Positions 45,222 to 53,524 of a stretch of DNA of 64,000 nt are shown piece by piece. The number at the start of each line of letters is the position of its first letter. Position 1 is the stretch's first letter. Location of the stretch: positions 62,001 to 126,000 of the forward strand of contig NZ_VKDF01000003.1 of NCBI RefSeq assembly GCF_007096355.1. The letters are read 5' to 3'. A model generated the notes under the pieces. That model was not told where the DNA came from. It saw nothing but the letters and a program-made list of their open reading frames with translations, and made no database searches. Source of the DNA: Paracoccus sp. M683 (GTDB lineage Bacteria > Pseudomonadota > Alphaproteobacteria > Rhodobacterales > Rhodobacteraceae). The translations under genes were made by a program, and so were the position numbers.

Positions 45222-46064
45222 CTAGTCCCAGCTGTGGCCGTTTGGCACGGGCGATGACCAGCCCGAAGGGGCGGAATTGGGGGCAAAGATCTCGACCAGA
45301 AGCGGATGGCATCTGGCCTTGTCCGATGAATGCTGATCGCCGCAATCGCCACCGGGGCAGGCCGACAGCCCGCCGATCAGGTCGATCTCGGCAAAGAACT
45401 CGATGAAATCGCCGGGGCGGACGGGGCTGGCCTTCATGAAATACTGGCCGGTATCGCGGGTAAAGCCGGTCAGCATGAAAACGTTCAGCACGTCATGGAC
45501 CAGCGGTTCGGCCTGCTGGCGCGGCAGGTCCAGATGCGCCATCAGCGCGCGGGTCAGGTTGGTATGGCAGCAATGATGGTAATCCTTGCCGCCCGACAGC
45601 AGGTGATGGGTATAGGGATCGCAGCGCGTCCCGATCACGTCATGCACGCCCCCACCATCCGCGTCGATGCCATACCATTCCAGCGTGTCGCGGATGACCG
45701 TGGCCATGGGGCGCAGGGCAGGGAGGCTTGACCACATCCGGTCGCCCGCCGTCAGATGAGTGCCATGCAGCGCGCGGGTCTTGCCGGAAAAGAACCGCTC
45801 GTTTGGATCGGCGGCGGACCACAGGTTCAGATCACCGACCTGTGGCCCCTCGATGCTGGTGATGCGAAAGAAATGGCCCCGAGGCACGTCAAAACAACGC
45901 CCCTCGCGCGGGGGCACGGTGATTTCCGCCGTCTTGCGCGCGTCGGCGCGGGCGGCGCGCAGCGCCACCAGCCCGGGATCGGGAAGCGTGGCGGGATCGT
46001 AGCAGATCACCGGCTTCAGGGCGCGGCGCCGGTCGGCATCGGGTGGGGCGTGGGTGTCGCTCAT
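45222..46064 (-). CDS. urea carboxylase-associated family (DUF1989) protein
   Basis: 280-residue soluble protein of DUF1989: TAEITVPPREGRCFDVPRGH, GDLNLWSAADPNERF, FSGKTRALHGTHLTAGDRMW, the Cys/His-rich SGGKDYHHCCHTNLTRAL and SACPGGDCGDQHS. The Cys/His set suggests a bound metal. Related proteins accompany urea amidolyase. No urease or urea carboxylase genes are near, so its job here is unclear. Start at 46064 (MSDTHAPPD) is tentative; 46073 also possible. Confidence 0.88.
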   Translation of the reverse strand: MSDTHAPPDADRRRALKPVICYDPATLPDPGLVALRAARADARKTAEITVPPREGRCFDVPRGHFFRITSIEGPQVGDLNLWSAADPNERFFSGKTRALHGTHLTAGDRMWSSLPALRPMATVIRDTLEWYGIDADGGGVHDVIGTRCDPYTHHLLSGGKDYHHCCHTNLTRALMAHLDLPRQQAEPLVHDVLNVFMLTGFTRDTGQYFMKASPVRPGDFIEFFAEIDLIGGLSACPGGDCGDQHSSDKARCHPLLVEIFAPNSAPSGWSSPVPNGHSWD

Positions 46065-46122
46065 GCCGGTCATGATCATCACGGATGGCCCGGCTTTGAA
46101 AGTGCGATGGCCCCCGAAGCCA

Positions 46123-46147
46123 ACAAAAAAGGGGCCGGCTGGCCCCT
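46123..46147 (-). terminator. rho-independent terminator
   Basis: On the minus strand a palindromic AGGGGCCAGCCGGCCCCT stem is followed by TTTTTTG. It closes the 64-residue gene at 46178-46372. Confidence 0.85.
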
Positions 46148-46177
46148 TTGGATAACTGGTGACGACGCGTCTGCTTT

Positions 46178-46372
46178 CTAGGCGACGCGCTTGGCCGCAA
46201 GGATCGCGCCGGCTGCGTCCAACTCGCTGATGACGCGGGCGCCGCTGTCATTGGCAGCGCGCACGGCCGAACGAGTGTCGCGGCTGTAGTAACCGAACAT
46301 CTGCTCGATCGCATCCTCTGCGGGCGTCGTGGGATTTGCCGTTTTCCGCGGCGATTTCAGGTCGTTCGCCAT
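46178..46372 (-). CDS. 64-residue small protein
   Basis: Short soluble protein: MANDLKSPRKTANPTTPAED, AIEQMFGYYSRDTRSAVRAA, and a C-terminal SELDAAGAILAAKRVA. The N-terminal half is disordered-looking, the rest helical. GGAGAAAG precedes the ATG and a strong terminator follows 30 bp after the stop, which supports a real monocistronic gene. I do not recognise a named family. Confidence 0.75.
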   Translation of the reverse strand: MANDLKSPRKTANPTTPAEDAIEQMFGYYSRDTRSAVRAANDSGARVISELDAAGAILAAKRVA

Positions 46373-46499
46373 GATCTTTCTCCGGTCGTTAGGAGGTTTG
46401 CTCTCCCGTGCCCGAAAAATAGTCACTGCCCGGAACAGGTGCAATGCCGCGACGCAGCGTCACCGCTGCGGCGCATATCGGCCTTGCGTCAGGGGCATG

Positions 46500-47747
46500 T
46501 CAGCCGATCTGCACCATACGGTGCTTTTTCTTCCCGACCGAGACCTTCAGCCCGTCCCCGATCAGCGCCGCATCAACGGTCAGCTGCGGGTCGGTCACGG
46601 CATCGTTGTTCAGCCGCAATCCGCCCTCGGCGATCAGGCGCTTGGCTTCCTTGCCAGACGCGGTGATCCCGGTCTGAACCAGCATCTGCGCAACCGACAA
46701 CCCGCCATCCAGCGCCGATGCCGGCAGCAAGGCCACCTGAAGATCGCCGCCGGCGCCGCCCTGTTCGAACACCTCGCGCGCGGTTGCCTCGGCACTGGCT
46801 GCGGCCTCGGCGCCATGCAGCAGGGTGGTGACCTCATTGGCCAGGCGGATCTTGGCGTCGTTGATTTCCGAGCCGTGCAGGCTGCCAAGCCGGTCGCATT
46901 CCTCGACAGGAAGTTCGGTATAAAGTTTCAGGAAGCGGCCGACATCCGCATCGGTGGTGTTGCGCCAGAACTGCCAGAACTCATAAGGCGACAGCATCGC
47001 CGCGTTCAGCCAGACCGCGCCGCCCTGTGACTTGCCCATCTTGCGCCCGTCGCTGGTGGTCAGCAAAGGCGAGGTCAGGCCCCAGATCTCGCGGTCCAGC
47101 ACCCGGCGGGTCAGGTCGATGCCGTTGATGATATTGCCCCATTGATCCGAGCCGCCCATCTGCAACCGGCAGTCATAGCGCCGATACAGCTCAAGGAAAT
47201 CATAGGCTTGCAGGATCATGTAATTGAATTCCAGGAAGGACAGCGATTGTTCGCGATCCAGCCGGGATTTCACCGATTCAAAGGCCAGCATGCGGTTGAC
47301 GCTGAAATGCCGCCCGATATCGCGCAGAAAATCCAGATAGTTCAGCCCGTCCAGCCATTCCGCATTGTTCAGCATCAGCGCGCCGCCATCGTCGCGGTAA
47401 TCCAGGTAGCGGGCAAAGACCTGCTGCATCCCGTCGATATTCGACTGGATCTGTTCCGGCCCCAGCAGCGGGCGTTCGTCGCTGCGGAAAGACGGATCGC
47501 CCACCTTGGTGGTGCCGCCACCCATCAGCGTGATCGGCCGGTGGCCGGTTCTCTGGAACCAGCGCAGCATCTTGATGTTCAGCAGATGGCCGACATGCAG
47601 CGATGCCGCCGTCGCGTCATAGCCGATATACGCCGTAACCGAGCCGCTGCTGAGCGCCTCATCCAGCGCCTGATAATCGGTGCAGTCGGCCAGAAAGCCG
47701 CGTTCGATCATGATGCGCAGGAAATCGGATTTGGCGTGATAGGTCAT
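46500..47747 (-). CDS. tyrS: tyrosyl-tRNA synthetase
   Basis: 415 residues, class I synthetase. HIGH-type motif [13 protein letters not shown], tyrosine-pocket [18 protein letters not shown] and [21 protein letters not shown]-type [14 protein letters not shown], and a C-terminal S4 RNA-binding domain ([20 protein letters not shown]). Start at 47747 ([17 protein letters not shown]). Diverges from anmK with 61 bp between. Confidence 0.97.
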   Translation of the reverse strand: MTYHAKSDFLRIMIERGFLADCTDYQALDEALSSGSVTAYIGYDATAASLHVGHLLNIKMLRWFQRTGHRPITLMGGGTTKVGDPSFRSDERPLLGPEQIQSNIDGMQQVFARYLDYRDDGGALMLNNAEWLDGLNYLDFLRDIGRHFSVNRMLAFESVKSRLDREQSLSFLEFNYMILQAYDFLELYRRYDCRLQMGGSDQWGNIINGIDLTRRVLDREIWGLTSPLLTTSDGRKMGKSQGGAVWLNAAMLSPYEFWQFWRNTTDADVGRFLKLYTELPVEECDRLGSLHGSEINDAKIRLANEVTTLLHGAEAAASAEATAREVFEQGGAGGDLQVALLPASALDGGLSVAQMLVQTGITASGKEAKRLIAEGGLRLNNDAVTDPQLTVDAALIGDGLKVSVGKKKHRMVQIG

Positions 47748-47808
47748 CGGGGTGGTTCCTTTCCAATGGCGCGGATATACCGCCGGCAGGACCAAAGGGA
47801 AAGGCGCG

Positions 47809-48906
47809 ATGATCCGGGCTTTGGGGATGATGTCGGGAACCTCGCTGGACGGGGTCGACGCGGCAATGATCGAGACCGATGGCGTCAGGATCGACGGCTT
47901 TGGCCGGTCGGCCTATCGCGCCTATTCCGATAATGAGGCCGCGGTGCTGCACGGCGCGCTTGGGCAGTGGCAGGATGGCCCGAACGTGGCCGAGGCCGCC
48001 GAAATCTCGCAGTCCAGCCATGCCGCGCTGGCCGAGTCCTTCCCCGAGGCCGAATTGATCGGCTTTCACGGTCAGACGCTGGCCCATGATCCGGGCGGGC
48101 GGGGCACCCATCAGGCCGGCGACGGCGCGGCGCTTGCCCGCGCGACGGGGCGGCCGGTGGTCTGGGATTTTCGCAGCGAGGATGTGCGGCAGGGCGGCGA
48201 GGGCGCGCCGCTGGCGCCGTTCTTTCACTGGGCCTGCGCGGAATGGGCCGTGGGGCAGGGGCATCTGCCGGTGGCCCCGGTGGCGTTTCTGAACCTTGGC
48301 GGGGTCGGAAATATCACCTGGGTCGATCCCTCGGCCCCCGCGCCCGAGGCGCCGGGCGCCTGCCTTGCCTTCGATACCGGCCCGGCCAATGCGCCGATCA
48401 ATGACCTGATGCGCGCCCGCCTGAGACAAAGCCATGACCGGGGTGGGGCGCTGGCTGCGTCGGGGCGGGTCGATCCGGCGGTGGTCTCGGAATTTCTGCG
48501 CCATCCGTATTTCGACCGGGTGCCGCCCAAATCGCTGGATCGCGATGCCTTTGCCGGTCTTGCCCCGGCCGTCGCGCCCTTGTCCGATGCCGATGCGGCG
48601 GCGACGCTGGTGGCGGCGCTGGCAGGTTCTGTGGCGGCGGGCTTCCGCTGGTTGCCCGAGACACCGGGAACCGTTCTGGTCTGCGGCGGTGGTCGCCACA
48701 ATGGTGCGATCATGGCCGCGCTTCGGCAGGCCTTGCCGGCCCTTGTCCAGCCGGTCGAAAGCGCCGGTCTGGACGGGGATATGCTGGAGGCACAGGCCTT
48801 TGGCTGGCTGGCGGTCAGGGTGCTGCGGGGGCTGCCGACCTCTGGCCCCTCGACGACGGGGGCACCGGCGCCGATCTGCGGCGGCCGCATCAGTCAGCGG
48901 CGTTAA
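47809..48906 (+). CDS. anmK: anhydro-N-acetylmuramic acid kinase
   Basis: Phosphorylates 1,6-anhydroMurNAc to MurNAc-6-P in cell-wall recycling. 365 residues. ASKHA-fold motifs: [61 protein letters not shown] and [25 protein letters not shown] precedes the ATG. It diverges from tyrS, an arrangement common in alphaproteobacteria. Confidence 0.96.
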   Translation: MIRALGMMSGTSLDGVDAAMIETDGVRIDGFGRSAYRAYSDNEAAVLHGALGQWQDGPNVAEAAEISQSSHAALAESFPEAELIGFHGQTLAHDPGGRGTHQAGDGAALARATGRPVVWDFRSEDVRQGGEGAPLAPFFHWACAEWAVGQGHLPVAPVAFLNLGGVGNITWVDPSAPAPEAPGACLAFDTGPANAPINDLMRARLRQSHDRGGALAASGRVDPAVVSEFLRHPYFDRVPPKSLDRDAFAGLAPAVAPLSDADAAATLVAALAGSVAAGFRWLPETPGTVLVCGGGRHNGAIMAALRQALPALVQPVESAGLDGDMLEAQAFGWLAVRVLRGLPTSGPSTTGAPAPICGGRISQRR

Positions 48907-49051
48907 ATCGGCGATAATCAAAAGTTTATCGGCAATATGTGGCAAGATTCCGCCGGTCGGAAACCGGGGCGGAACGGCCGATATTGTTCTGCGTTGTGAT
49001 TGCGACGGGCCAAGCGCCCGGTTGGAAGACTCGTAAAGAGGAGTAGTCATA

Positions 49052-49939
49052 ATGAAACGCTTGCTGATGAGCGCCGCAATCGCAGCCCTGGCCGTCCCGG
49101 CCTTTGCCCAGGACACCACGGCCCCCGAAACGGTCATGGAGGATAGCGCGCAGGCCGCAGAGGATGCCGCGTCGGATGCTGCTGATGCGGCAAACCAGGC
49201 TGCGGATGCGGCAGGTGATGCCGCCGCCGATGCGGCAGATGCCACCGGTGACGCTGCTGCGGACGCGGCCGATGCTGCTGCCGACGCCGCCGATTCCGCG
49301 GGCGAGGCGGCGGATGCTGCTGCCGATGCCGCAGCCGAAGCCACTGATCCTGTGATGGCCGATCCGGCTGCCGCGGAAGGCGAGATGGCCGCCGAGGCCG
49401 AGATGCCCGCCGAAGAGCCCGTGGTGGCCCCTGATGTCGCAGCACCTGCGATCAGCGCCGCCAATCCCGGCATGTTGTCCAGCTGGATCTCGGGTTTGCA
49501 GATCTATACGACCAATATGCCCGCCGACAGCGAATGGGGCGTGCTGGAAGGCGACGCGATTCCCGCCGAATGGGCGTCGATCGCCAAGGTTGGCGACATT
49601 GTAATCGACAATGATAACAATGTGATCGGCTATATTGCGGATATTGGCGGCTTCCTTGGCATCGGTGCCAAGAAGGTTCTGCTGGGCACCGAGGCGATCA
49701 AGCTGGGCCATTTCGGCAATGATTCGGTCTTTGCCACCAACTACACCAAGGAAGAGCTGGAGGCGCTGCCCGAGTTTGACGACAGCACGGTGCTGCCGCT
49801 GCCGGCTGTGCCTGTGGCTGATGCGCCGATGCCGGATCCTGCGGCAGACCCTGCGGTTGATCCCGCCGCAGCACCTGCCGATCCGGCGGCCGATCCAGCC
49901 GCAATGCCCGCCGAGGCAGAGGCTCCGGCCAGCAACTGA
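49052..49939 (+). CDS. exported alanine-rich PRC-barrel protein
   Basis: 295 residues. Signal peptide MKRLLMSAAIAALAVPAFA; then ~30-125 is an extreme Ala/Asp repeat (AAxAADAAxDAA, heptad-like, probably a long helix); PRC-barrel-like domain ~145-225 (ADSEWGVLEGDAIPAEWASI, KVGDIVIDNDNNVIGYIADI); a Pro/Ala/Asp tail to residue 295. Ends with a perfect terminator. Similar PRC-barrel proteins in Rhodobacteraceae are periplasmic; function unknown. The repeat tract may be length-variable. Confidence 0.85.
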   Translation: MKRLLMSAAIAALAVPAFAQDTTAPETVMEDSAQAAEDAASDAADAANQAADAAGDAAADAADATGDAAADAADAAADAADSAGEAADAAADAAAEATDPVMADPAAAEGEMAAEAEMPAEEPVVAPDVAAPAISAANPGMLSSWISGLQIYTTNMPADSEWGVLEGDAIPAEWASIAKVGDIVIDNDNNVIGYIADIGGFLGIGAKKVLLGTEAIKLGHFGNDSVFATNYTKEELEALPEFDDSTVLPLPAVPVADAPMPDPAADPAVDPAAAPADPAADPAAMPAEAEAPASN

Positions 49940-49980
49940 CCCCGGCCATGTAACCCGTATCTTTTTGACGATTATCTGGG

Positions 49981-50005
49981 GGCGCCTTCGGGCGCCTCTT
50001 TTTTT
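49981..50005 (+). terminator. rho-independent terminator
   Basis: GGCGCC-TTCG-GGCGCC stem-loop followed by TCTTTTTTT. It ends the PRC-barrel gene. Confidence 0.9.
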
Positions 50006-50089
50006 CGCGCGATCCGCACTTGACCTTGTCGCGCGCTCTGCGTAAACCGCCCCTCACCCCGGCGGGCGATCGACCGGGGAGGTGAGTGT

Positions 50090-50166
50090 GCGGTTGTAGC
50101 TCAGTTGGTTAGAGTACCGGCCTGTCACGCCGGGGGTCGCGGGTTCGAGCCCCGTCAACCGCGCCA
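50090..50166 (+). tRNA. tRNA-Asp (GTC), copy 1
   Basis: Acceptor GCGGTTG pairs with CAACCGC, D arm AGCTCAGTTGGTTAGAGT, anticodon arm CCGGC-CTGTCAC-GCCGG with anticodon GTC, T arm GCGGG-TTCGAGC-CCCGT, discriminator G and encoded CCA. Confidence 0.97.
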
Positions 50167-50192
50167 CACACACCTTTCGCCCGGATATATGC

Positions 50193-50269
50193 GCGGTTGT
50201 AGCTCAGTTGGTTAGAGTACCGGCCTGTCACGCCGGGGGTCGCGGGTTCGAGCCCCGTCAACCGCGCCA
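50193..50269 (+). tRNA. tRNA-Asp (GTC), copy 2
   Basis: Identical to copy 1 over its full 77 bases, separated by 26 bp. The pair is a tandem duplication, probably transcribed together. Confidence 0.97.
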
Positions 50270-50475
50270 TCCATCCCCCCCTTGGACACATTCAGCTGAT
50301 CTGATCCTGGTTCGCGCCTTGTTGCGATCGGTATTTGCCTGGCTGCGGGCCTTGCTGACATTTCTGTGATGATTTTTCTGCCTTGTCGGCGGAATAACCG
50401 TCCTGTCGCCACGTTTCCGACATGAACGGGCCGGATGGTCCGTCATCGCAGGCGAATGAAAAAGGAGCGAACAAG

Positions 50476-51213
50476 ATGGCAAGAATCAATGGCACGGATG
50501 CGGCCAACCTGCTGCGCGGCACGGGTTTTGCGGACCTGATTTTCGGGCGTGACGGCGAGGACCGGATCTATGGCAATGCCGGCGCCGATACGATCTATGG
50601 CGGCGACGACGATGACCTGATCTATGGCGGTTTCGGTGCCGACCGGATCATCGGCGGCAAGGGCGAGGATCGCATGTATGGCGAGGCCGGCAATGACGTC
50701 ATGACCGACGTAAGCGGCAATGACTACATGTCGGGCGGCGGCGGCAATGATCTGATGCTGCCGGGCGAGGGCAATGACACCGTCTTTGGCGGCACCGGCA
50801 ATGACACGGTTCGCGCCGGCGAGGGCAATGACCGCGTCATTCTGGGCACGGGCGACGACTATGCGATGGGCGGCGAGGGCGATGACGTGCTGGCCGGAAA
50901 TGGTGGCCGTGACCGGCTGATCGGCGGCGAGGGTAATGACGTGCTGGATGGCGGCAATGGCAATGACCGCCTGACCGGGGGGACCGGGGCTGACCGGTTC
51001 GTGTTTACCGCCGGCCGCGATTCGATCACCGATTTCGAGCCGGGTGACGACGATATCGACCTGCGCAGCTGGGGCGGGCTGGACAGCTGGTCCGATGTCT
51101 CGCGGCAATTGCGGCAGGTCGGTGACGACGTGCATTTCGTCCAGGGCAATCATCGGCTGGTGATCGAGGACACGCGGCTTTCGCAGCTGGACGCTGACGA
51201 TTTCCTCTGGTGA
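50476..51213 (+). CDS. RTX-type calcium-binding protein
   Basis: 245 residues made almost wholly of Gly/Asp-rich RTX nonapeptide repeats (GGxGxDxxx: GNAGADTIYGGDDDD, GGKGEDRMYGEAGND and others) from ~20 to ~180, then a C-terminal type I secretion signal-like domain (TGADRFVFTAGRDSITDFE, LDADDFLW). No catalytic or adhesin domain precedes the repeats. AAAGGAGCG lies before the ATG. Probably exported by a type I system; the exporter is not in the window. Confidence 0.88.
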   Translation: MARINGTDAANLLRGTGFADLIFGRDGEDRIYGNAGADTIYGGDDDDLIYGGFGADRIIGGKGEDRMYGEAGNDVMTDVSGNDYMSGGGGNDLMLPGEGNDTVFGGTGNDTVRAGEGNDRVILGTGDDYAMGGEGDDVLAGNGGRDRLIGGEGNDVLDGGNGNDRLTGGTGADRFVFTAGRDSITDFEPGDDDIDLRSWGGLDSWSDVSRQLRQVGDDVHFVQGNHRLVIEDTRLSQLDADDFLW

Positions 51214-51243
51214 TTGACCTGCCGGGACCGATCCGGCAATCAA

Positions 51244-51279
51244 CGGGGCAGGGCGGCGCGGGGTCGTCCTGCCCCGAAA
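51244..51279 (+). terminator. hairpin after RTX gene
   Basis: GGGGCAGG and CCTGCCCC flank a GC-rich loop and are followed by GAAATCATG. The stem is strong but the T run is weak. Confidence 0.5.
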
Positions 51280-51309
51280 TCATGACCTGAAGAAATTGCG
51301 CGGCAGCTG

Positions 51310-51870
51310 ATGTATCCTGATCTCTATCTCATGCGGCACGGCCAGACGGAATGGAATGCCGAGGGCCGGATGCAGGGTCGGCTTGATTCGCCGCTGACGC
51401 AACTGGGCATCGCCCAGGCCCAGGCCCAGAATCGGCTGATCCGCGGCGTCGAGGCGACCTGCTATGCCAGCACCCTTGGCCGCGCCCGCCAGACCGCCCA
51501 GATCGTCTTTGGTGACCGGCCCTATCAACTGGATGATCGGCTGGTCGAGATCAGCATAGGTGCGTTCAGCGGCATGCTTTACAGCGATCTGGTGGCGGCG
51601 AAGCCCGGTGTTTTCCAGATGCCGGGGCTGGGCTGGTATGATCATGCACCGGGTGGCGAGGGCTTTGCCGGCCTGACCGCGCGGGTGCGCGATTTCCTGG
51701 ACAGCCTGACCGGCCCGGCGCTGATCGTGACCCATGGCATCACGCTGCGGATGATGCGGATGCTGGCGATGGGCTGGGACATGTCACGTTTCGAGGATCT
51801 GCCGCAATATCAGGGTGCGGTTCAGGTCATCCGCGATGGCCAGCACGAGATCTGGCGCGAAGACGGCTAG
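51310..51870 (+). CDS. histidine phosphatase family protein
   Basis: 186 residues. Catalytic RHG motif YLMRHGQTEWNAEGRMQG with the phosphohistidine, TLGRARQTAQ, and a second catalytic His in LIVTHGITLRMM. Phosphoglycerate mutase/GpmB-like; substrate unknown. Starts 96 bp after the RTX gene. Confidence 0.93.
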   Translation: MYPDLYLMRHGQTEWNAEGRMQGRLDSPLTQLGIAQAQAQNRLIRGVEATCYASTLGRARQTAQIVFGDRPYQLDDRLVEISIGAFSGMLYSDLVAAKPGVFQMPGLGWYDHAPGGEGFAGLTARVRDFLDSLTGPALIVTHGITLRMMRMLAMGWDMSRFEDLPQYQGAVQVIRDGQHEIWREDG

Positions 51871-51914
51871 GTGGCTTGCCAGCCCCGGCCGGTCGGGCTA
51901 AGACCTGCGCCGTG

Positions 51915-51990
51915 GGGCGGTTAGCTCAGTTGGTAGAGCGTTTCGTTTACACCGAAAATGTCGGGGGTTCGAGCCCCTCACCGCCCACCA
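51915..51990 (+). tRNA. tRNA-Val (TAC)
   Basis: Acceptor GGGCGGT pairs with ACCGCCC, D arm GCTCAGTTGGTAGAGC, anticodon arm TTTCG-TTTACAC-CGAAA giving TAC, T arm GGGGG-TTCGAGC-CCCTC (one G-U), discriminator A, encoded CCA. The convergent cobD stop codon lies inside its 3' end. Confidence 0.97.
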
Positions 51991-52955
51991 GTCCCAAATT
52001 CCGGCAGCCACAAACCTGAGGCGATGACCAGGATGGTCGCAGCCAGCGCCAGCTTTGCCAGCAGAAGGGCAGCCATGACTTGCGCCATGCGGATGACGGC
52101 GCCGCGATAAAGATCCAGCCCGCGTTGAATGTCGTGCGGCGCAGGGTCGGGTGCCTTGCCGTTAAGCCAGGGCTCCTGGGCGATCCGCTCGCCATATTGG
52201 CGCGGCCCCGACAGGCGCACGCCAAGGGCCGCGGCCATGGCGGCCTCGGGCCAGCCGGCATTGGGGGAACGGTGCTGGTGGGCCTCGTGCAAGGCGCATT
52301 GCCACGCTGCACGGGAATCGGCGGCCCAGGCAAACAGCAGCGCCGTCAGTCGGGCAGGGATCAGGTTCGCCACATCATCCAGCCGTGCGGCGAACTTGCC
52401 GAATTTCTCGTATCGCGCATTGCGATGGCCGATCATCGAATCCAGCGTGTTGATGGCCTTATAGGCCGCCACGCCCGGCAGCCCCGCCACCGCCAGCCAG
52501 AACAGCGGTGCGATCACGCCGTCGGATGCGTTTTCAGCAAGGCTCTCCAGACTGGCGCGGGACAGGGCGGGCGCGTCGGCCTGCGACACGTCCCGTCCCA
52601 CGATCATCGAGGTCGCCTGTCGCGCGGCGGGCAGGTCGCCTGCCATCAGCGGGCGGGCGACGGCGGTGACATGGTCATAAAGCGAGCGCGCGGCGATTAG
52701 CGGCCAGGCCAGCAGCCCGGCGATCCAGGGGCCGAAGGCCTCGGCGATGATCCAAGCGGGCAGGGCGGCGGCGGCGATGGTCAGGGCCGTGGCCAGCGCG
52801 CCTTTGGCGATGCGGTGGGGGCCGTGGTTCAGGCGTGTCTCCAGCGCCGCGATCAGCCGGCCCAGCCAGGTGACCGGGTGGCCAATGCGGCGATAGATCC
52901 GGTCGGGCCAGCCGATCAGCGCATCCAGCGCAAGCGCAATCAGGGCGGTGATCAT
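51978..52955 (-). CDS. cobD: adenosylcobinamide-phosphate synthase
   Basis: 325-residue membrane protein (CbiB/CobD) that attaches aminopropanol phosphate to adenosylcobyric acid in cobalamin synthesis. MITALIALALDALIGWPDRI, YRRIGHPVTWLGRLI, SLESLAENASDGVIAPLFW and GWPEAAMAAALGVRLSGPRQ are the family signatures. Overlaps the CobC-like gene upstream (ATGA), and its last 13 bases lie in tRNA-Val on the other strand. Confidence 0.95.
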   Translation of the reverse strand: MITALIALALDALIGWPDRIYRRIGHPVTWLGRLIAALETRLNHGPHRIAKGALATALTIAAAALPAWIIAEAFGPWIAGLLAWPLIAARSLYDHVTAVARPLMAGDLPAARQATSMIVGRDVSQADAPALSRASLESLAENASDGVIAPLFWLAVAGLPGVAAYKAINTLDSMIGHRNARYEKFGKFAARLDDVANLIPARLTALLFAWAADSRAAWQCALHEAHQHRSPNAGWPEAAMAAALGVRLSGPRQYGERIAQEPWLNGKAPDPAPHDIQRGLDLYRGAVIRMAQVMAALLLAKLALAATILVIASGLWLPEFGTGGR

Positions 52956-53494
52956 GGCGCGGTCAGGTTCACGGCCTCGACCGACCAATCGGTGCCGGCA
53001 CGGCGCAGGATGGTCAGCGACAGGGGCGAGATGGTGAAGGACAGGGCCGCCGGGCCGACCACCAGCGACAGGGCCGCGCGGACGGTGCCGGCATGGGCGA
53101 CGATCACGGTATCCTGCCGCGCCTTGGCCAGGCGGGGCAGCACGCGGGCCGCCATATCGGCAAAGCTTTCACCGCCTTCGGGGCGGTGGCGGGCAAGTTC
53201 GGGCGGGGCAAGCTGGCCAAGGTCGGGCAATTGGTCGAAGGGCAGGTTTTCCCATGCGCCGTAATCCTGTTCCCAAAGCTCGGGATGCAGGTCGGGGGCG
53301 TCCAGGCCAAGCGCATCTGCCGTCTGGCGGCAGCGCAGCGCCGGGCTGGTCCAGACCTGCGGCACATGGGCGATGCGCGTGCGGATGGCGGCAAAGGCGG
53401 CCGCATCGCTGCAATCTGCGGCGATGTCGCGGCGACCGGCCAGACGCCCCTCATGCAGGGGCGTGGCGTGGCGGATCAGGTAAAGGCGGGTCAT
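52952..53494 (-). CDS. histidine phosphatase, CobC-like (alpha-ribazole phosphatase)
   Basis: 180 residues with an RHG-type motif in MTRLYLIRHATPLHEGRLAG, TSPALRCRQTADALG, and a second His in TVIVAHAGTVRAAL. It overlaps cobD by 4 bp, so dephosphorylation of alpha-ribazole-5'-phosphate in cobalamin synthesis is the natural assignment, though the fold alone does not prove it. Confidence 0.82.
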   Translation of the reverse strand: MTRLYLIRHATPLHEGRLAGRRDIAADCSDAAAFAAIRTRIAHVPQVWTSPALRCRQTADALGLDAPDLHPELWEQDYGAWENLPFDQLPDLGQLAPPELARHRPEGGESFADMAARVLPRLAKARQDTVIVAHAGTVRAALSLVVGPAALSFTISPLSLTILRRAGTDWSVEAVNLTAP

Positions 53495-53524
53495 GGCGGC
53501 ACCCCTCTCAGGATGCCGCCACAC

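Noticed and set aside
49140-49350. GCN/GAT tandem repeat as a non-coding satellite
   Set aside because: It is in frame inside an exported protein and encodes the Ala/Asp helix.
50090-50269. Two identical 77-base repeats as a CRISPR-like array
   Set aside because: They fold as complete tRNA-Asp genes with CCA; only two copies, and no cas genes.
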